From: Prevotella intermedia ATCC 25611 = DSM 20706
GTDB taxonomy: Bacteria; Bacteroidota; Bacteroidia; Bacteroidales; Bacteroidaceae
Length of the DNA stretch: 64,000 nucleotides
Reading direction: 5' to 3'
Assembly: GCF_001953955.1 (NCBI RefSeq)
Contig: NZ_CP019300.1
Span: forward strand, 1,798,001 to 1,862,000
Below the pieces are notes generated by a model. That model made no database searches, was not told where the DNA came from, and saw only the letters and a program-made list of their open reading frames with translations. The position numbers and the translations under genes are program-made. Shown here one piece after another: positions 46,292 to 55,298 of the stretch (position 1 is the first letter of the stretch; each line of letters opens with the position of its first letter).

Positions 46292-46956
46292 TGGAAATTA
46301 CAGTAGCGTATCTTCAGGAAGCCTTCAGAAAATACAACGAAGAGATTTTCGGAAACGCCCTTCCTATGCCCAACTTGAGGGTGTCGAACGCCAAGCGGAG
46401 ATTGGGTTCGATGCACTGTCGCATACAAAAAACATGGGGAAAGACGCACCGCAGTTTCACCATCGTGGTGTCGAACTATTACGATGTGCCACTATCGCTT
46501 ATCGAAGACACCCTTATTCACGAAATGGTACACTACGAAATTGCATACAAAAAGCTGAAAGACACATCGGCACACGGCACGTTGTTCCGCCAAAGAATGG
46601 ACGAAATAAACCGAAAATACCATCGCAACATTACCATAAGCAAACGAATGACAGACTATGCGCCACGCAAGAACGACCCAACGGAAACCTATTTGGTGTT
46701 GGCAATAGAGATGAACGATGGCTCACACCTGCTTAGTTCCGTAGCCCGCACAGTATTGGCAGACTTGGAAAGGCAAATAAAAAGAGTGGAAAAGATAAGC
46801 AACTTCTGCTGGTATGTTACGCAAAATGCCTATTTCCGCAACTTCCCGAAGGTGCGAACCCTCCGTGCCCGCTCGGTTTCCACAGAGGTTTTTACCAACC
46901 TTACTGCGCAAATGACACCTGTAAGAGATAAAAATGGGTGGGTTGAAATGCTGTAA
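46291..46956 (+). CDS. SprT-like zinc metalloprotease domain protein
   Basis: 221 residues from ATG 46291. Zinc motif HEMVHYEIAYK with a later His (SAHGTLFRQRM) matches the SprT/Spartan fold, which in eukaryotes digests DNA-protein crosslinks. Coupling to a DNA helicase by a one-base overlap supports a joint role in DNA repair; that is inference. The gene's stop codon lies inside the left end of repeat element E1. Confidence 0.85.
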   Translation: MEITVAYLQEAFRKYNEEIFGNALPMPNLRVSNAKRRLGSMHCRIQKTWGKTHRSFTIVVSNYYDVPLSLIEDTLIHEMVHYEIAYKKLKDTSAHGTLFRQRMDEINRKYHRNITISKRMTDYAPRKNDPTETYLVLAIEMNDGSHLLSSVARTVLADLERQIKRVEKISNFCWYVTQNAYFRNFPKVRTLRARSVSTEVFTNLTAQMTPVRDKNGWVEML

Positions 46957-47137
46957 ATATTTTTCATAAAAATAACTATCACTTAACTCTCTTTCTATCA
47001 ACGCATTACAAAACCTATTGTTTTGCATTGCAAAAGCGGCTGTTTTGCACGGTAAAAGCGTAGGTTTTGCGTTGCAAAAGAGCCACTTTCGCAACGTCAA
47101 ATCGAAATTATCATTTTCCCTCAGAATTATCTTTACA
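46952..47137 (+). repeat. Element E1: TGTAAA-ended element with five 22-bp units, TTTTGC family
   Basis: About 186 bp. Core array 46999-47108: five 22-bp units, the middle ones TTTTGCATTGCAAAAGCGG, TTTTGCACGGTAAAAGCGT and TTTTGCGTTGCAAAAGAGC plus 3 nt each; TTTTGC/GCAAAA form a 6-bp dyad around 3 nt. Left flank TGTAAATATTTTTCAT, right flank AATTATCTTTACA; the ends match as inverted repeats at 10 of 13 positions. In the convergent gap of sprT and the C1 peptidase gene. Confidence 0.85.
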
Positions 47138-47261
47138 AAATGAAGCCTATGTTTTTGCGGTATTGAAGATGCTTTCAGTAACTGCCTTAATCGGGAAGAA
47201 GAAAAACAAATCCTTATCGTATAGCTTTTGACTGCACCTGTTGCGCGCGTACATTATAAAT

Positions 47262-47295
47262 ATAAAAGCCCCTGCTCGATGATACGAGCAAGGGC
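47262..47295 (-). terminator. Terminator of the C1 peptidase gene
   Basis: Minus strand: GCCCTTGCTCG pairs with CGAGCAGGGGC (one mismatch), then TTTTATATTTA. Confidence 0.75.
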
Positions 47296-47371
47296 AAGTA
47301 TGATAGAATTTGAAGTAAAAAGGAGAGCACTCATACAGGCAGATGCCCTACCCTCCTTTATCGGAATTATT

Positions 47372-48775
47372 TTAATTGTCCTCTTGGAACAATGGGTCGT
47401 CATGCGTAAGCATAATAGGCTTTTGGTCGTATGCCTTCAATATGTTTTCTGGGACATACTTCTTGTCTATCACAAGACGGAAGGTGTACTCGTTGAACCA
47501 TGGGTTTGACATTATCAAACAACCATTGTGGCCGTTTGTTGGGCCCCAGCTGTTCTCTACCATCCACTTCTTTGGCTGTCCGTTCTCGTCAAGGTCTACA
47601 GCTGTAAGTGTCATAGCGTGGGTAGAACCGCTATCGAATGTAGAGATGCGTTCTGCCTTGTTCATTGGGAAAGATGTGCCAAAGAGCGTGCCATAATCGT
47701 AGTTGTCCAAATCCAAGTAACCACGCTTGCGGTCCAACTGCTTGCCTACGTCATAGCTTGTATACATCTTTGTATTGTCCTTCAGAGATGCAATAGACAT
47801 CTTTGCAATGTCTTCCATAGGAAGGTTGATGTACTTCCAGTTCTGTCCGTCGTAGGTATGGCGGTCGTATTCCACTTCGTAAGTCTTGTAGTACTCACGG
47901 CGTGGGTCGTTCATTGCCATAATGAAGGTACCGTTGAGCTTATTTCCCATCACTTCGTCACGGAACGATTGTGGAGTATAAGTCTTTGGTTTGCCAACGC
48001 TGTTGCCGTTCTTATCCTTGAAAGCATACTCGAAAGTCTTTACAGGCTCACCCAACGAGAGGGTAAGAATGCGATAGACATCGCCCAACATTTCTGTTTT
48101 GCGCGCCTTAATCGCTGCTGCCGACTTCTTGTTAGCTACCATCTTACGAAGTTCCAATCCAAATTCGCGGAGCTTAGAAGATATGATTGATGCCATACGA
48201 GAAGTGTTTTCAGCTGAATAACTCTCTGGCATTGCTTCCATAGGAACAAGTCCGTACTTATCAACGAGGTCTGAAACGCCACAGAAAGTACCACCATCAT
48301 TTATCGGATGCTTAAAGAAGAACTGCACAGTAGGGTCTTCTATTGGTTTGTTGGCATTGTCGATAACGCCTTGAAGCATAAGGTTGGACTTCTCCAACTG
48401 GTCGTGGAGACTCAAGTAAACGTGTGAGAACTCTACTCGAAGAGTATCTTTGTGCTTGCTCGCAAAGTTGGAACGCAACACATTTAAACCAGTAAAGAGC
48501 CAGCAACGACCCGAGCTTTTCTGGTCGTGAATATTCTGCTTGGTTGTCTCAACGCTGAAATGACTATCAATCTTGCCTGCTTTCTTGAAGTTACGAGCAA
48601 GGTCGTCGATAGAGTTTGTTGCAATAGCGTTTGCAAGAGCACGATTAGCAGTTGATGAATGTCCTGCGGTGATTTTCTCCATCATCTGCTTGTCAATTCC
48701 ACCACCCTTTGTCTGTGCCTGCATTGAAAGCGAGAGGCTAATCAAGCCACAGACCATTAAAGTCTTTTTGTTCAT
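47372..48775 (-). CDS. Exported C1-family (bleomycin hydrolase-type) aminopeptidase
   Basis: 467 residues. Papain-like C1B peptidase: catalytic Cys in QKSSGRCWLFTGLNVLRS, His in DSGSTHAMTLTAVDLD, Asn in WMVENSWGPTNGHNG. Unlike the cytosolic PepC/bleomycin hydrolases it begins with a signal peptide (MNKKTLMVCGLISLSLSMQAQ), so it probably works in the periplasm on peptides, which suits a proteolytic, amino-acid-fermenting oral species. Monocistronic, with promoter at 48892 and a terminator. Confidence 0.92.
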   Translation of the reverse strand: MNKKTLMVCGLISLSLSMQAQTKGGGIDKQMMEKITAGHSSTANRALANAIATNSIDDLARNFKKAGKIDSHFSVETTKQNIHDQKSSGRCWLFTGLNVLRSNFASKHKDTLRVEFSHVYLSLHDQLEKSNLMLQGVIDNANKPIEDPTVQFFFKHPINDGGTFCGVSDLVDKYGLVPMEAMPESYSAENTSRMASIISSKLREFGLELRKMVANKKSAAAIKARKTEMLGDVYRILTLSLGEPVKTFEYAFKDKNGNSVGKPKTYTPQSFRDEVMGNKLNGTFIMAMNDPRREYYKTYEVEYDRHTYDGQNWKYINLPMEDIAKMSIASLKDNTKMYTSYDVGKQLDRKRGYLDLDNYDYGTLFGTSFPMNKAERISTFDSGSTHAMTLTAVDLDENGQPKKWMVENSWGPTNGHNGCLIMSNPWFNEYTFRLVIDKKYVPENILKAYDQKPIMLTHDDPLFQEDN

Positions 48776-48891
48776 AGAATTTGCTTGTAAATTTTAGATT
48801 ATTTCTGTATTTATAGTATTCCGATTGTTGTCGCTGCCTGCTTCTGTCCGTGCTGAAAACGCAAAGACGACCGCCAAAACTGACGACCGTG

Positions 48892-48899
48892 CAAAGATA
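48892..48899 (-). promoter_or_regulatory. -7 element (TATCTTTG) of the C1 peptidase gene
   Basis: Minus-strand TATCTTTGC about 117 bp before the start codon. Confidence 0.55.
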
Positions 48900-48955
48900 G
48901 CTAAAAAACTTTAATCCCACAACTTTATAAGGAACAATAGTTAAAGTATGTGATA

Positions 48956-48983
48956 GGAAAAGAGTGCAGACGTATCTGCACTC
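48956..48983 (-). terminator. Terminator of mnmA
   Basis: Minus strand: GAGTGCAGA pairs perfectly with TCTGCACTC around 4 nt, then TTTTCC. Confidence 0.85.
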
Positions 48984-49001
48984 CGTATTTGCGCTTTTCC
49001 A

Positions 49002-50132
49002 TTATACTGTAATCTCTGCCGAACCGAAGCAGCGGTTGTGGTCTTTGTCGTAGATAACGCAGAACTGACCAGGTGCCACGCCGTGTATCTTGTCTTCAGA
49101 ATGTACGATTGCTTCTGTCGGTTCGCCATTATCAGCAGCAGGAAGCAGTTCCAAATAGCCCTTGTGGAACTCTGGCGTGTGCCTGATTTTAAAGCAGATG
49201 GAAATCTTTCCAGCCGTTTCGGCATCACTGTCGCTTGCTTCGGGGCGGGGCATTTCGGTGAGCCAATGCAAGCCGTGCACCTTAAAGTCTTTCTTGTACG
49301 CCGTTTCAGGGTCGTAGCCGTGGCTGACAAACAACACATTGGCAGCTACGTCTTTCTTCACAACAAACCACGGTCCGCCGCCAAAGCCCAAGCCCTTGCG
49401 CTGTCCGATGGTGTGGAACCACAGTCCTTTGTGCTGTCCTATCTTCTTTCCGGTCTCAAGTTCCACCACATCGCCTACCTGTTCGCCAAGATAACGGCGC
49501 ACATATTCGTTGTAGTCGATGTTGCCCAAGAAGCAAATACCTTGCGAATCCTTACGCTTGGCATTGATTAGGTGTTCGCGTTCGGCTATCTCGCGCACCT
49601 CGTTCTTTGCATAATGACCTATCGGGAATATGGCTTTTCTAAGTTGCCAGTCGTATATCTGTGCCAGAAAGTCGGTCTGGTCTTTCACTGGGTCGGGACT
49701 TGTGCAGAGCCATTTCTTTCCGTCAATCCACTTGGTTTGTGCATAGTGCCCCGTAGCAATGAGGTCGTAGTCGTGTCCGCACTTCTCGTCGAAGGCACCG
49801 AACTTAATGATGCGGTTGCACATAACGTCGGGATTGGGCGTAAGACCTGCACGCACCTTATCCATTGTGTACTTCGTTACCTGACTCCAGTATTCCTTAT
49901 GACAGTCTATCACACTGAATCGGCAGCCATAACGCCGTGCCACAGCCGTTGCCATCTCCACGTCTTCTTCCGAATTGCAGTCCCATTCTTCTTTCTCTTC
50001 GGGACCGATGCGGATATAAAAGCAGTCGGGGGTAAGCCCTAACCGTGCAAATTCGTAGACAACAACTGAACTATCGACACCGCCCGAAAGCAGTACCGCA
50101 ATGCGCTTATCCTTTATTTCATCATAATTCAT
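49002..50132 (-). CDS. mnmA: tRNA 2-thiouridylase MnmA
   Basis: Thiolates U34 of Lys/Glu/Gln tRNAs. 376 residues. PP-loop AVLLSGGVDSSVVVYE, the first catalytic cysteine in NPDVMCNRIIKFG, the second in KDSQGICFLGNI, and the C-terminal beta barrel with YDPETAYKKDF. TAACTTTG at 50137-50144 ends 5 nt before the ATG, so the mRNA is probably leaderless. Bacteroidetes can have two MnmA-type paralogues; this could be either. Confidence 0.93.
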   Translation of the reverse strand: MNYDEIKDKRIAVLLSGGVDSSVVVYEFARLGLTPDCFYIRIGPEEKEEWDCNSEEDVEMATAVARRYGCRFSVIDCHKEYWSQVTKYTMDKVRAGLTPNPDVMCNRIIKFGAFDEKCGHDYDLIATGHYAQTKWIDGKKWLCTSPDPVKDQTDFLAQIYDWQLRKAIFPIGHYAKNEVREIAEREHLINAKRKDSQGICFLGNIDYNEYVRRYLGEQVGDVVELETGKKIGQHKGLWFHTIGQRKGLGFGGGPWFVVKKDVAANVLFVSHGYDPETAYKKDFKVHGLHWLTEMPRPEASDSDAETAGKISICFKIRHTPEFHKGYLELLPAADNGEPTEAIVHSEDKIHGVAPGQFCVIYDKDHNRCFGSAEITV

Positions 50133-50136
50133 ACTG

Positions 50137-50144
50137 CAAAGTTA
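50137..50144 (-). promoter_or_regulatory. -7 element (TAACTTTG) overlapping the end of the yitT gene and abutting mnmA
   Basis: Minus-strand TAACTTTGC; its end is 4-5 nt from the mnmA start. It overlaps the last codons of the upstream YitT-family gene. Confidence 0.55.
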
Positions 50145-51068
50145 CTGATTTTCATTAACTTTTGCATCATCATCGGCTATCTTTTTGCGACTTCCCACCT
50201 TCATTTTGTCGAACCCAATGCCATAAACGCCGTTTACAGCACTCTGCGAAACAAAGGCTTCGGGGTCTATCTCGTCGATAACACGGAATATATCGCGGGT
50301 TTCGGAACGGCGCGCAAGTATGAAAAGCATACCCAATTCCTTGCCCGTATAGAAGCCGCGGGCGTCGATAAGCGTACAACCACGCTCCACATCGCTGTTA
50401 ATGGCATTGCCAATTTCCTTCCATTTGTCGGAAACGACGAAGAACTGAACCGACCCACGCATACCATTGACGACATAATCGACCACTCCCGTCATGATGA
50501 AAAGCGTGATGTAGCCATATATAATATTCTCCCAATTGTGCAGAACCAAGTAGCCAGACGTAATTATAACAAGGTCGCAACCCAATATTATCTTACCCAA
50601 CGATACATCGTGGTGCTTGTTTATCATTGCTGCAATTACGTCCGAGCCGCCCGTACTGGCGTTGTATTGCAAGGCTATGCCCGTGCCGAACCCTAAAAGC
50701 ACGCCACCAATAACGCTGGCAAGGAAAGGTTCGTTGGGGAAAAGAGTGTTTCCTGCCATCATTTCCTGAAAGATAGTGCTGGTAACGGTAAACACCACCA
50801 CGGCAAAAATGGTGTGAATGCAAAACCGCCAGCCCAAGGTTTTCAGTGCAACCAACAGCAACGAGATGTTCAGCACGAAGTAAGTAATCTGCACAGGAGT
50901 TTCCGTGCCCCAGTAAAGCACCGATGAAAGACCTGCAATGCCACCGATAGGAATCTTGTGGGGCAATACAAATGCACACCAACCAAAGCACCCTATGGAT
51001 ATGGCAATGGCAATTACTAAGAAGTTTTTAATCTCTCTGAAAAGCTGTTTTTGTGTAATTCCGTTCAT
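50142..51068 (-). CDS. YitT-family membrane protein, copy 1
   Basis: 308 residues from ATG 51068 (MNGITQKQLFREIKNF); a start 63 bp earlier (MEEQIFCFNT) is possible. About five membrane segments (LVIAIAISIGCFGWCAFVL, ITYFVLNISLLLVAL, TIFAVVVFTVTSTIF, VIGGVLLGFGTGIALQY, plus IIYGYITLFIMTGVVDYVV), the conserved NASTGGSDVIAAMINK, and a C-terminal cytosolic DUF2179 domain (GCTLIDARGFYTGKELGMLFILARR). Transport function is assumed, substrate unknown. Paralogue at 55299. Confidence 0.85.
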   Translation of the reverse strand: MNGITQKQLFREIKNFLVIAIAISIGCFGWCAFVLPHKIPIGGIAGLSSVLYWGTETPVQITYFVLNISLLLVALKTLGWRFCIHTIFAVVVFTVTSTIFQEMMAGNTLFPNEPFLASVIGGVLLGFGTGIALQYNASTGGSDVIAAMINKHHDVSLGKIILGCDLVIITSGYLVLHNWENIIYGYITLFIMTGVVDYVVNGMRGSVQFFVVSDKWKEIGNAINSDVERGCTLIDARGFYTGKELGMLFILARRSETRDIFRVIDEIDPEAFVSQSAVNGVYGIGFDKMKVGSRKKIADDDAKVNENQ

Positions 51069-51195
51069 TGTTATACGCTCATTTACCTTTAATTCATATT
51101 GTGTATTAAAACAAAATATTTGTTCTTCCAAAATAAGAAAGCACTACTTTGCTGCAGAAACCGTTTAATCAATCCTGCTTGTCGGTCGCTTTGTT

Positions 51196-51849
51196 TTATT
51201 CCTCGTATTCCGTTGGGTCTGCCAATCCTGCTTCTCCGAAGGCTTCGTGCCGTTCGATACAAGTGCCGCACTTACCGCAATGGTGCTTGCCCGCTTTGTA
51301 GCAACTCCACGTTTCGGCATAGTTTATGCCGAGTTTTGTACCGATACGCACAATATCAGCTTTTGTTATGTTGGTAAAGGCAGCTTCTATGCGTGTGTTG
51401 TTGAATGTGCCTGCTTCGGTGGCAGCAGTCATTGCGTCGATAAAATCGGGACGACAATCGGGGTAAATGGTGTGGTCGCCACCGTGGTTGGCAATGTAAA
51501 TGCGGTTGAGATTATGGCTTTCGGCAATGCCTGCTGCGATGGCGAGCATAATGCCGTTGCGGAATGGCACCACCGTCGATTTCATATTCTCCTCTTCGTA
51601 ATGCCCTTCAGGAATCTTGTCCGACCCTTCCAAGAGCGAACTCTTGAAGTATTGCTGCATGAACTGCAAAGGAATAACAATGTGGCGTATGCCCAAGCGT
51701 TTGCAATGCAATGCCGCAAAAGGCAATTCCTTGCAGGCGTGGTTCTGCCCGTAATCGAACGAAACGGCTAAGGCAATAGTTTCAGCCTTGTCGTATAAGA
51801 GCGTAATGGAGTCGAGTCCACCGCTAACGATAATAATAGAATCTTTCAT
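51196..51849 (-). CDS. queC: 7-cyano-7-deazaguanine synthase
   Basis: Makes preQ0 for queuosine. 217 residues. ATP pyrophosphatase loop IIVSGGLDSITLLYDKA, FDYGQNHACKELPFA, PFRNGIMLAIAAGIAE, and the zinc-binding cysteines in CYKAGKHHCGKCGTC. Own promoter at 51869. Other que genes are not in the window. Confidence 0.94.
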   Translation of the reverse strand: MKDSIIIVSGGLDSITLLYDKAETIALAVSFDYGQNHACKELPFAALHCKRLGIRHIVIPLQFMQQYFKSSLLEGSDKIPEGHYEEENMKSTVVPFRNGIMLAIAAGIAESHNLNRIYIANHGGDHTIYPDCRPDFIDAMTAATEAGTFNNTRIEAAFTNITKADIVRIGTKLGINYAETWSCYKAGKHHCGKCGTCIERHEAFGEAGLADPTEYEE

Positions 51850-51868
51850 TTATGTCAGTTTGTTACTG

Positions 51869-51876
51869 CAAAATTA
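51869..51876 (-). promoter_or_regulatory. -7 element (TAATTTTG) of queC
   Basis: Minus-strand TAATTTTGC 19 bp before the queC start; divergent from the pgk promoter. Confidence 0.5.
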
Positions 51877-51919
51877 CAAAAAAGATTGTGTTTCGTTTCC
51901 CTGATAAAATATTTTTTCG

Positions 51920-51927
51920 TATTTTTG
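51920..51927 (+). promoter_or_regulatory. -7 element (TATTTTTG) of pgk
   Basis: TATTTTTGC 42 bp before ATG 51970. Confidence 0.55.
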
Positions 51928-51969
51928 CCGTAGGAATGTATTCATTATAATTATATAAAAATCAATCAA

Positions 51970-53220
51970 ATGAAGATTAATGATTTCAACTTCGCTGGAC
52001 AGAAAGCAATTGTTCGCGTGGATTTTAATGTGCCATTGGACGAGAATGGTAATGTAACAGACGACACACGTATCCGTGGTGCCTTACCAACTTTGAAGAA
52101 AGTGCTTGCTGACGGTGGCGCACTCATTATGATGAGCCACATGGGTAAGCCTAAAGGCAAGGTGAAGGCTGAACTCTCATTGAGCCAGATAGTGAAAAAC
52201 GTAAGCGAAGCACTTGGCGTAACCGTTAAATTTGCCAAGGACGCAGGCAACGCTGAAGCCGAAGTTGCAGCTTTGAAGAACGGAGAAGCACTCTTGTTGG
52301 AGAACCTTCGCTTCTACGCTGAAGAAGAAGGCAAGCCTGTCGGTGTAGAAAAAGGCACACCAGAATACGACGCTGCCAAGAAAGAAATGAAGACACGTCA
52401 GGCTGATTTCGCAAAGAAATTGGCTTCATACGCTGACGTATATGTGAACGACGCTTTCGGTACAGCTCACCGCAAGCACGCTTCAACAGCCGTAATTGCC
52501 GACTACTTCGATGCCGAACACAAGATGTTGGGCTTCCTTATGGAAAAAGAAGTAACCGCAATCGACAATGTCTTGAAGAACGCACAGCACCCTTTCACCG
52601 CCATTATCGGAGGTTCAAAGGTCAGCTCTAAGCTCGGCGTCATCAAAAACCTGCTCGATAAGGTAGACAACCTCATCATCGGTGGCGGTATGGGCTACAC
52701 TTTCATCAAGGCACAAGGCGGAAACGTAGGTTTGTCGCTACACGAAGACGACCTGATGCCTGAAGCATTGAACGTAATGGCAGCAGCAAAGAAAAAGGGC
52801 GTAAACCTCTCGCTCTCTATCGCATCTATCTGCGCACAACAGTTCTCTAACGATGCAGAGCGCAAGGAGTTCCCTATCAACCAGATTCCAAACGATTGGG
52901 AAGGTATGGACGCTGCCCCCGAAAGTCTTGAAATATGGAAGAAGATTATTCTCGACTCAAAGACTATCCTTTGGAACGGTCCTGTTGGCGTGTTCGAATT
53001 CGAGAACTTTGCTCACGGTACAGGCGAAATTGCAAAGTATGTTGCCGAAGCTACACAGAATAACGGTGCGTTCTCGCTCGTTGGTGGTGGCGACTCGGTA
53101 GCTGCCGTAAACAAGTTTGGCTTGGCAGACAAGGTTTCTTATGTTTCAACAGGTGGCGGTGCAATGCTCGAAGCTATCGAGGGCAAAGTGTTGCCAGGCG
53201 TTGCAGCAATTGAGAAATAG
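51970..53220 (+). CDS. pgk: Phosphoglycerate kinase
   Basis: ATP-forming glycolytic step from 1,3-bisphosphoglycerate. 416 residues, full length. N-domain substrate site [38 protein letters not shown] and [13 protein letters not shown]-domain nucleotide site [21 protein letters not shown] and [14 protein letters not shown]. Monocistronic with a strong terminator. Confidence 0.98.
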   Translation: MKINDFNFAGQKAIVRVDFNVPLDENGNVTDDTRIRGALPTLKKVLADGGALIMMSHMGKPKGKVKAELSLSQIVKNVSEALGVTVKFAKDAGNAEAEVAALKNGEALLLENLRFYAEEEGKPVGVEKGTPEYDAAKKEMKTRQADFAKKLASYADVYVNDAFGTAHRKHASTAVIADYFDAEHKMLGFLMEKEVTAIDNVLKNAQHPFTAIIGGSKVSSKLGVIKNLLDKVDNLIIGGGMGYTFIKAQGGNVGLSLHEDDLMPEALNVMAAAKKKGVNLSLSIASICAQQFSNDAERKEFPINQIPNDWEGMDAAPESLEIWKKIILDSKTILWNGPVGVFEFENFAHGTGEIAKYVAEATQNNGAFSLVGGGDSVAAVNKFGLADKVSYVSTGGGAMLEAIEGKVLPGVAAIEK

Positions 53221-53265
53221 ACTTTTCGTTCAAGCGAAATAGAATATTCGATAAACTAAAGAAAG

Positions 53266-53300
53266 AAGAAAGGAAGCCCATATCGGGTTTCCTTTCTTTG
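53266..53300 (+). terminator. Terminator after pgk
   Basis: AAGAAAGGAAGCCC pairs with GGGTTTCCTTTCTT (one bulge), then TTTT after a short gap. Confidence 0.75.
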
Positions 53301-53396
53301 CTTTTATTCCCTATCTGAACGTGAATTCGTCATAAGAAACACGCCAGTATATTACAAACTCACATTATTCTACGAACGAAAATGAGGCGATAAATA

Positions 53397-53582
53397 TGTA
53401 AATATTTTTCATAGTCATAATCATCGCTTAATCATCTAACTATCAATACGTTACAAAACCTATTGTTTTGCGTTCCAAAAGCGGCTCTTTTGCACGGTAA
53501 AAGCGTAGGTTTTGCAACGCAAAAGAGCCGCTTTCGCAATGTCAAAACGCAGTTGTCATTTTTTAAGAGAATTATCTTTACA
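53397..53582 (+). repeat. Element E2: TGTAAA-ended element with five 22-bp units, TTTTGC family
   Basis: Core array 53444-53553: units with TTTTGCGTTCCAAAAGCGG, TTTTGCACGGTAAAAGCGT and TTTTGCAACGCAAAAGAGC as their first 19 nt, with degenerate outer units. Left flank TGTAAATATTTTTCATA, right flank AATTATCTTTACA as in E1. Between pgk and the fabI promoter; 53583-53789 shows nothing else I can support. Confidence 0.85.
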
Positions 53583-53789
53583 AAACTAAACCGAAAAAGC
53601 CTCACAGTTTCATCGGTGAGTTTGATAAAAAATATCTATGAGATTGCGTGCTTAACCTATTTTCTTATGCCAAGCCAACGCCTACTTGAAGACTTCGCAC
53701 ATCGTTCTTAGATACGCACGGATAGGGTGAGGTGAAGTGGGAAAACCCTATTTAACAATCAAATAGGTTAGTTTTCCAACAATTTTTAG

Positions 53790-53797
53790 TACCTTTG
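53790..53797 (+). promoter_or_regulatory. -7 element (TACCTTTG) of fabI
   Basis: TACCTTTG 26 bp before ATG 53824. Confidence 0.6.
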
Positions 53798-53823
53798 AAC
53801 CCAATTTAGAAGGATAATTAATT

Positions 53824-54684
53824 ATGAGTAACAACTTATTAAAAGGTAAAAGAGGCATTATTTTCGGTGCCTTAAACGAGCAGTCAATCGCATGGAAAGT
53901 TGCTGAAAGAGCAGTAGAGGAAGGAGCAACGATAACACTTTCAAATACTCCGGTAGCCGTGAGAATGGGTACTGTAAGCGCATTGGCTGAGAAATTGAAT
54001 TGTGAAGTAATTGCAGCTGATGCAACAAGTGTAGAGGATTTGGAGAATGTTTTCAATCGTTCGGTGGAGATTTTAGGTGGAAAGATTGATTTCGTGTTGC
54101 ACTCTATCGGTATGTCGCCAAATGTTCGCAAGCACCGTACATACGACGACTTGGACTACAATATGCTGGGCACGACGCTCGATATTTCGGCAATGTCGTT
54201 CCACAAGATGATTCAGAGTGCGAAGAAGCTCGACGCTATCAACGAGTATGGCTCAATCTTGGCTTTGTCGTACATTGCTGCACAGCGTACATTCTTCGGT
54301 TACAACGATATGGCTGATGCCAAAGCTCTCTTGGAAAGCATTGCGCGCAGCTTCGGTTACATCTACGGTCGCGAAAAGAACGTGCGTATCAACACCATCT
54401 CGCAATCGCCAACGATGACCACAGCTGGTCAAGGCGTGAAGGGTATGGACAAGTTGTACGACTTCGCCAACCGTATGTCGCCACTCGGTAACGCTTCGGC
54501 AGCCGAATGTGCAGACTACTGCATCGTTATGTTCTCTGACTTAACGAAAAAGGTAACCATGCAAAACCTCTACCACGACGGTGGTTTCTCTAACATTGGT
54601 ATGAGCCTTCGTGCCATGTCTACCTACGAAAAGGGTATCGGCGACGAATATAAAGACGAGAACGGAAAAATCATTTACGGATAA
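53824..54684 (+). CDS. fabI: Enoyl-ACP reductase FabI
   Basis: NADH-dependent last step of fatty-acid elongation. 286 residues. N-terminal dinucleotide motif GIIFGALNEQSIAWKVAE, SIGMSP loop, and the catalytic Tyr-x6-Lys in FGYNDMADAKALLE. The QSPTMTTAGQGVKGMD stretch is the substrate-binding loop. Single gene with a strong terminator. Confidence 0.95.
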   Translation: MSNNLLKGKRGIIFGALNEQSIAWKVAERAVEEGATITLSNTPVAVRMGTVSALAEKLNCEVIAADATSVEDLENVFNRSVEILGGKIDFVLHSIGMSPNVRKHRTYDDLDYNMLGTTLDISAMSFHKMIQSAKKLDAINEYGSILALSYIAAQRTFFGYNDMADAKALLESIARSFGYIYGREKNVRINTISQSPTMTTAGQGVKGMDKLYDFANRMSPLGNASAAECADYCIVMFSDLTKKVTMQNLYHDGGFSNIGMSLRAMSTYEKGIGDEYKDENGKIIYG

Positions 54685-54704
54685 ATCTCCGCACTCCAAA
54701 ACAC

Positions 54705-54753
54705 ATAAAACGACACGGGGCGACACGCATAGTGCCACCCCGTGTTGTTTTAT
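54705..54753. terminator. Strong terminator after fabI
   Basis: ATAAAACGACACGGGG pairs with CCCCGTGTTGTTTTAT (one mismatch); T-run within the right arm. Confidence 0.85.
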
Positions 54754-55174
54754 CTTCCTTACAAGTATCGCCATTACGATATAAAACAACCACACAATTG
54801 CTTATAAATTATAACTTACGCATCTACCCAATACCTTAAAAACCTATTTTAAACACCTTTTTCATTGATTATTGATTGATATTTGCGTATTCTGCAAGAT
54901 GAAACTTATAATCTAAAAGCACCGTGTTTATCACATTGCCACACTTCCGTTCTGTTTTTACAGCATCGCTGCACAACCGTTGCTACAAGGCGGTAAGCAG
55001 CAAAATATCAGCAAGTAAGCAACACCTTATTATATAATAAAGGTACGAACAAATTTGCCTTTGAATGGTCTTATTCTCCCCTGTTGCTGATAAAAAAGTA
55101 GAGAATAAGTAAAAAATTACAAGGTAAGAAGTGATTTTTGAGTATTAAAAATTTGTTATGTCATTTAATTAGTG
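54754..55174. other. Gene-free AT-rich stretch
   Basis: About 420 bp between the fabI terminator and the promoter of the second yitT gene. I see no open frame, 22-bp array or strong hairpin. Confidence 0.5.
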
Positions 55175-55182
55175 TAATTTTG
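55175..55182 (+). promoter_or_regulatory. -7 element (TAATTTTG) of the second yitT gene
   Basis: TAATTTTG followed by a leader of about 110 nt that is A-rich near the start codon at 55299. Confidence 0.45.
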
Positions 55183-55298
55183 TACCGCATTTGGAGCAGC
55201 CTTGTCTTAATAACCATAAAGGTTTGAAAGGCGAATGCATACAAACAGAGAAAACAAAAAAAATATAAAAAACAATCTAACTTAAATCGAATTTAATT

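Noticed and set aside
46952..47137. TTTTGC elements as insertion sequences
   Set aside because: Under 200 bp with no open frame; at most non-autonomous.
54754..55174. Riboswitch before the second yitT gene
   Set aside because: No recognisable aptamer pairing; only AT-rich sequence.
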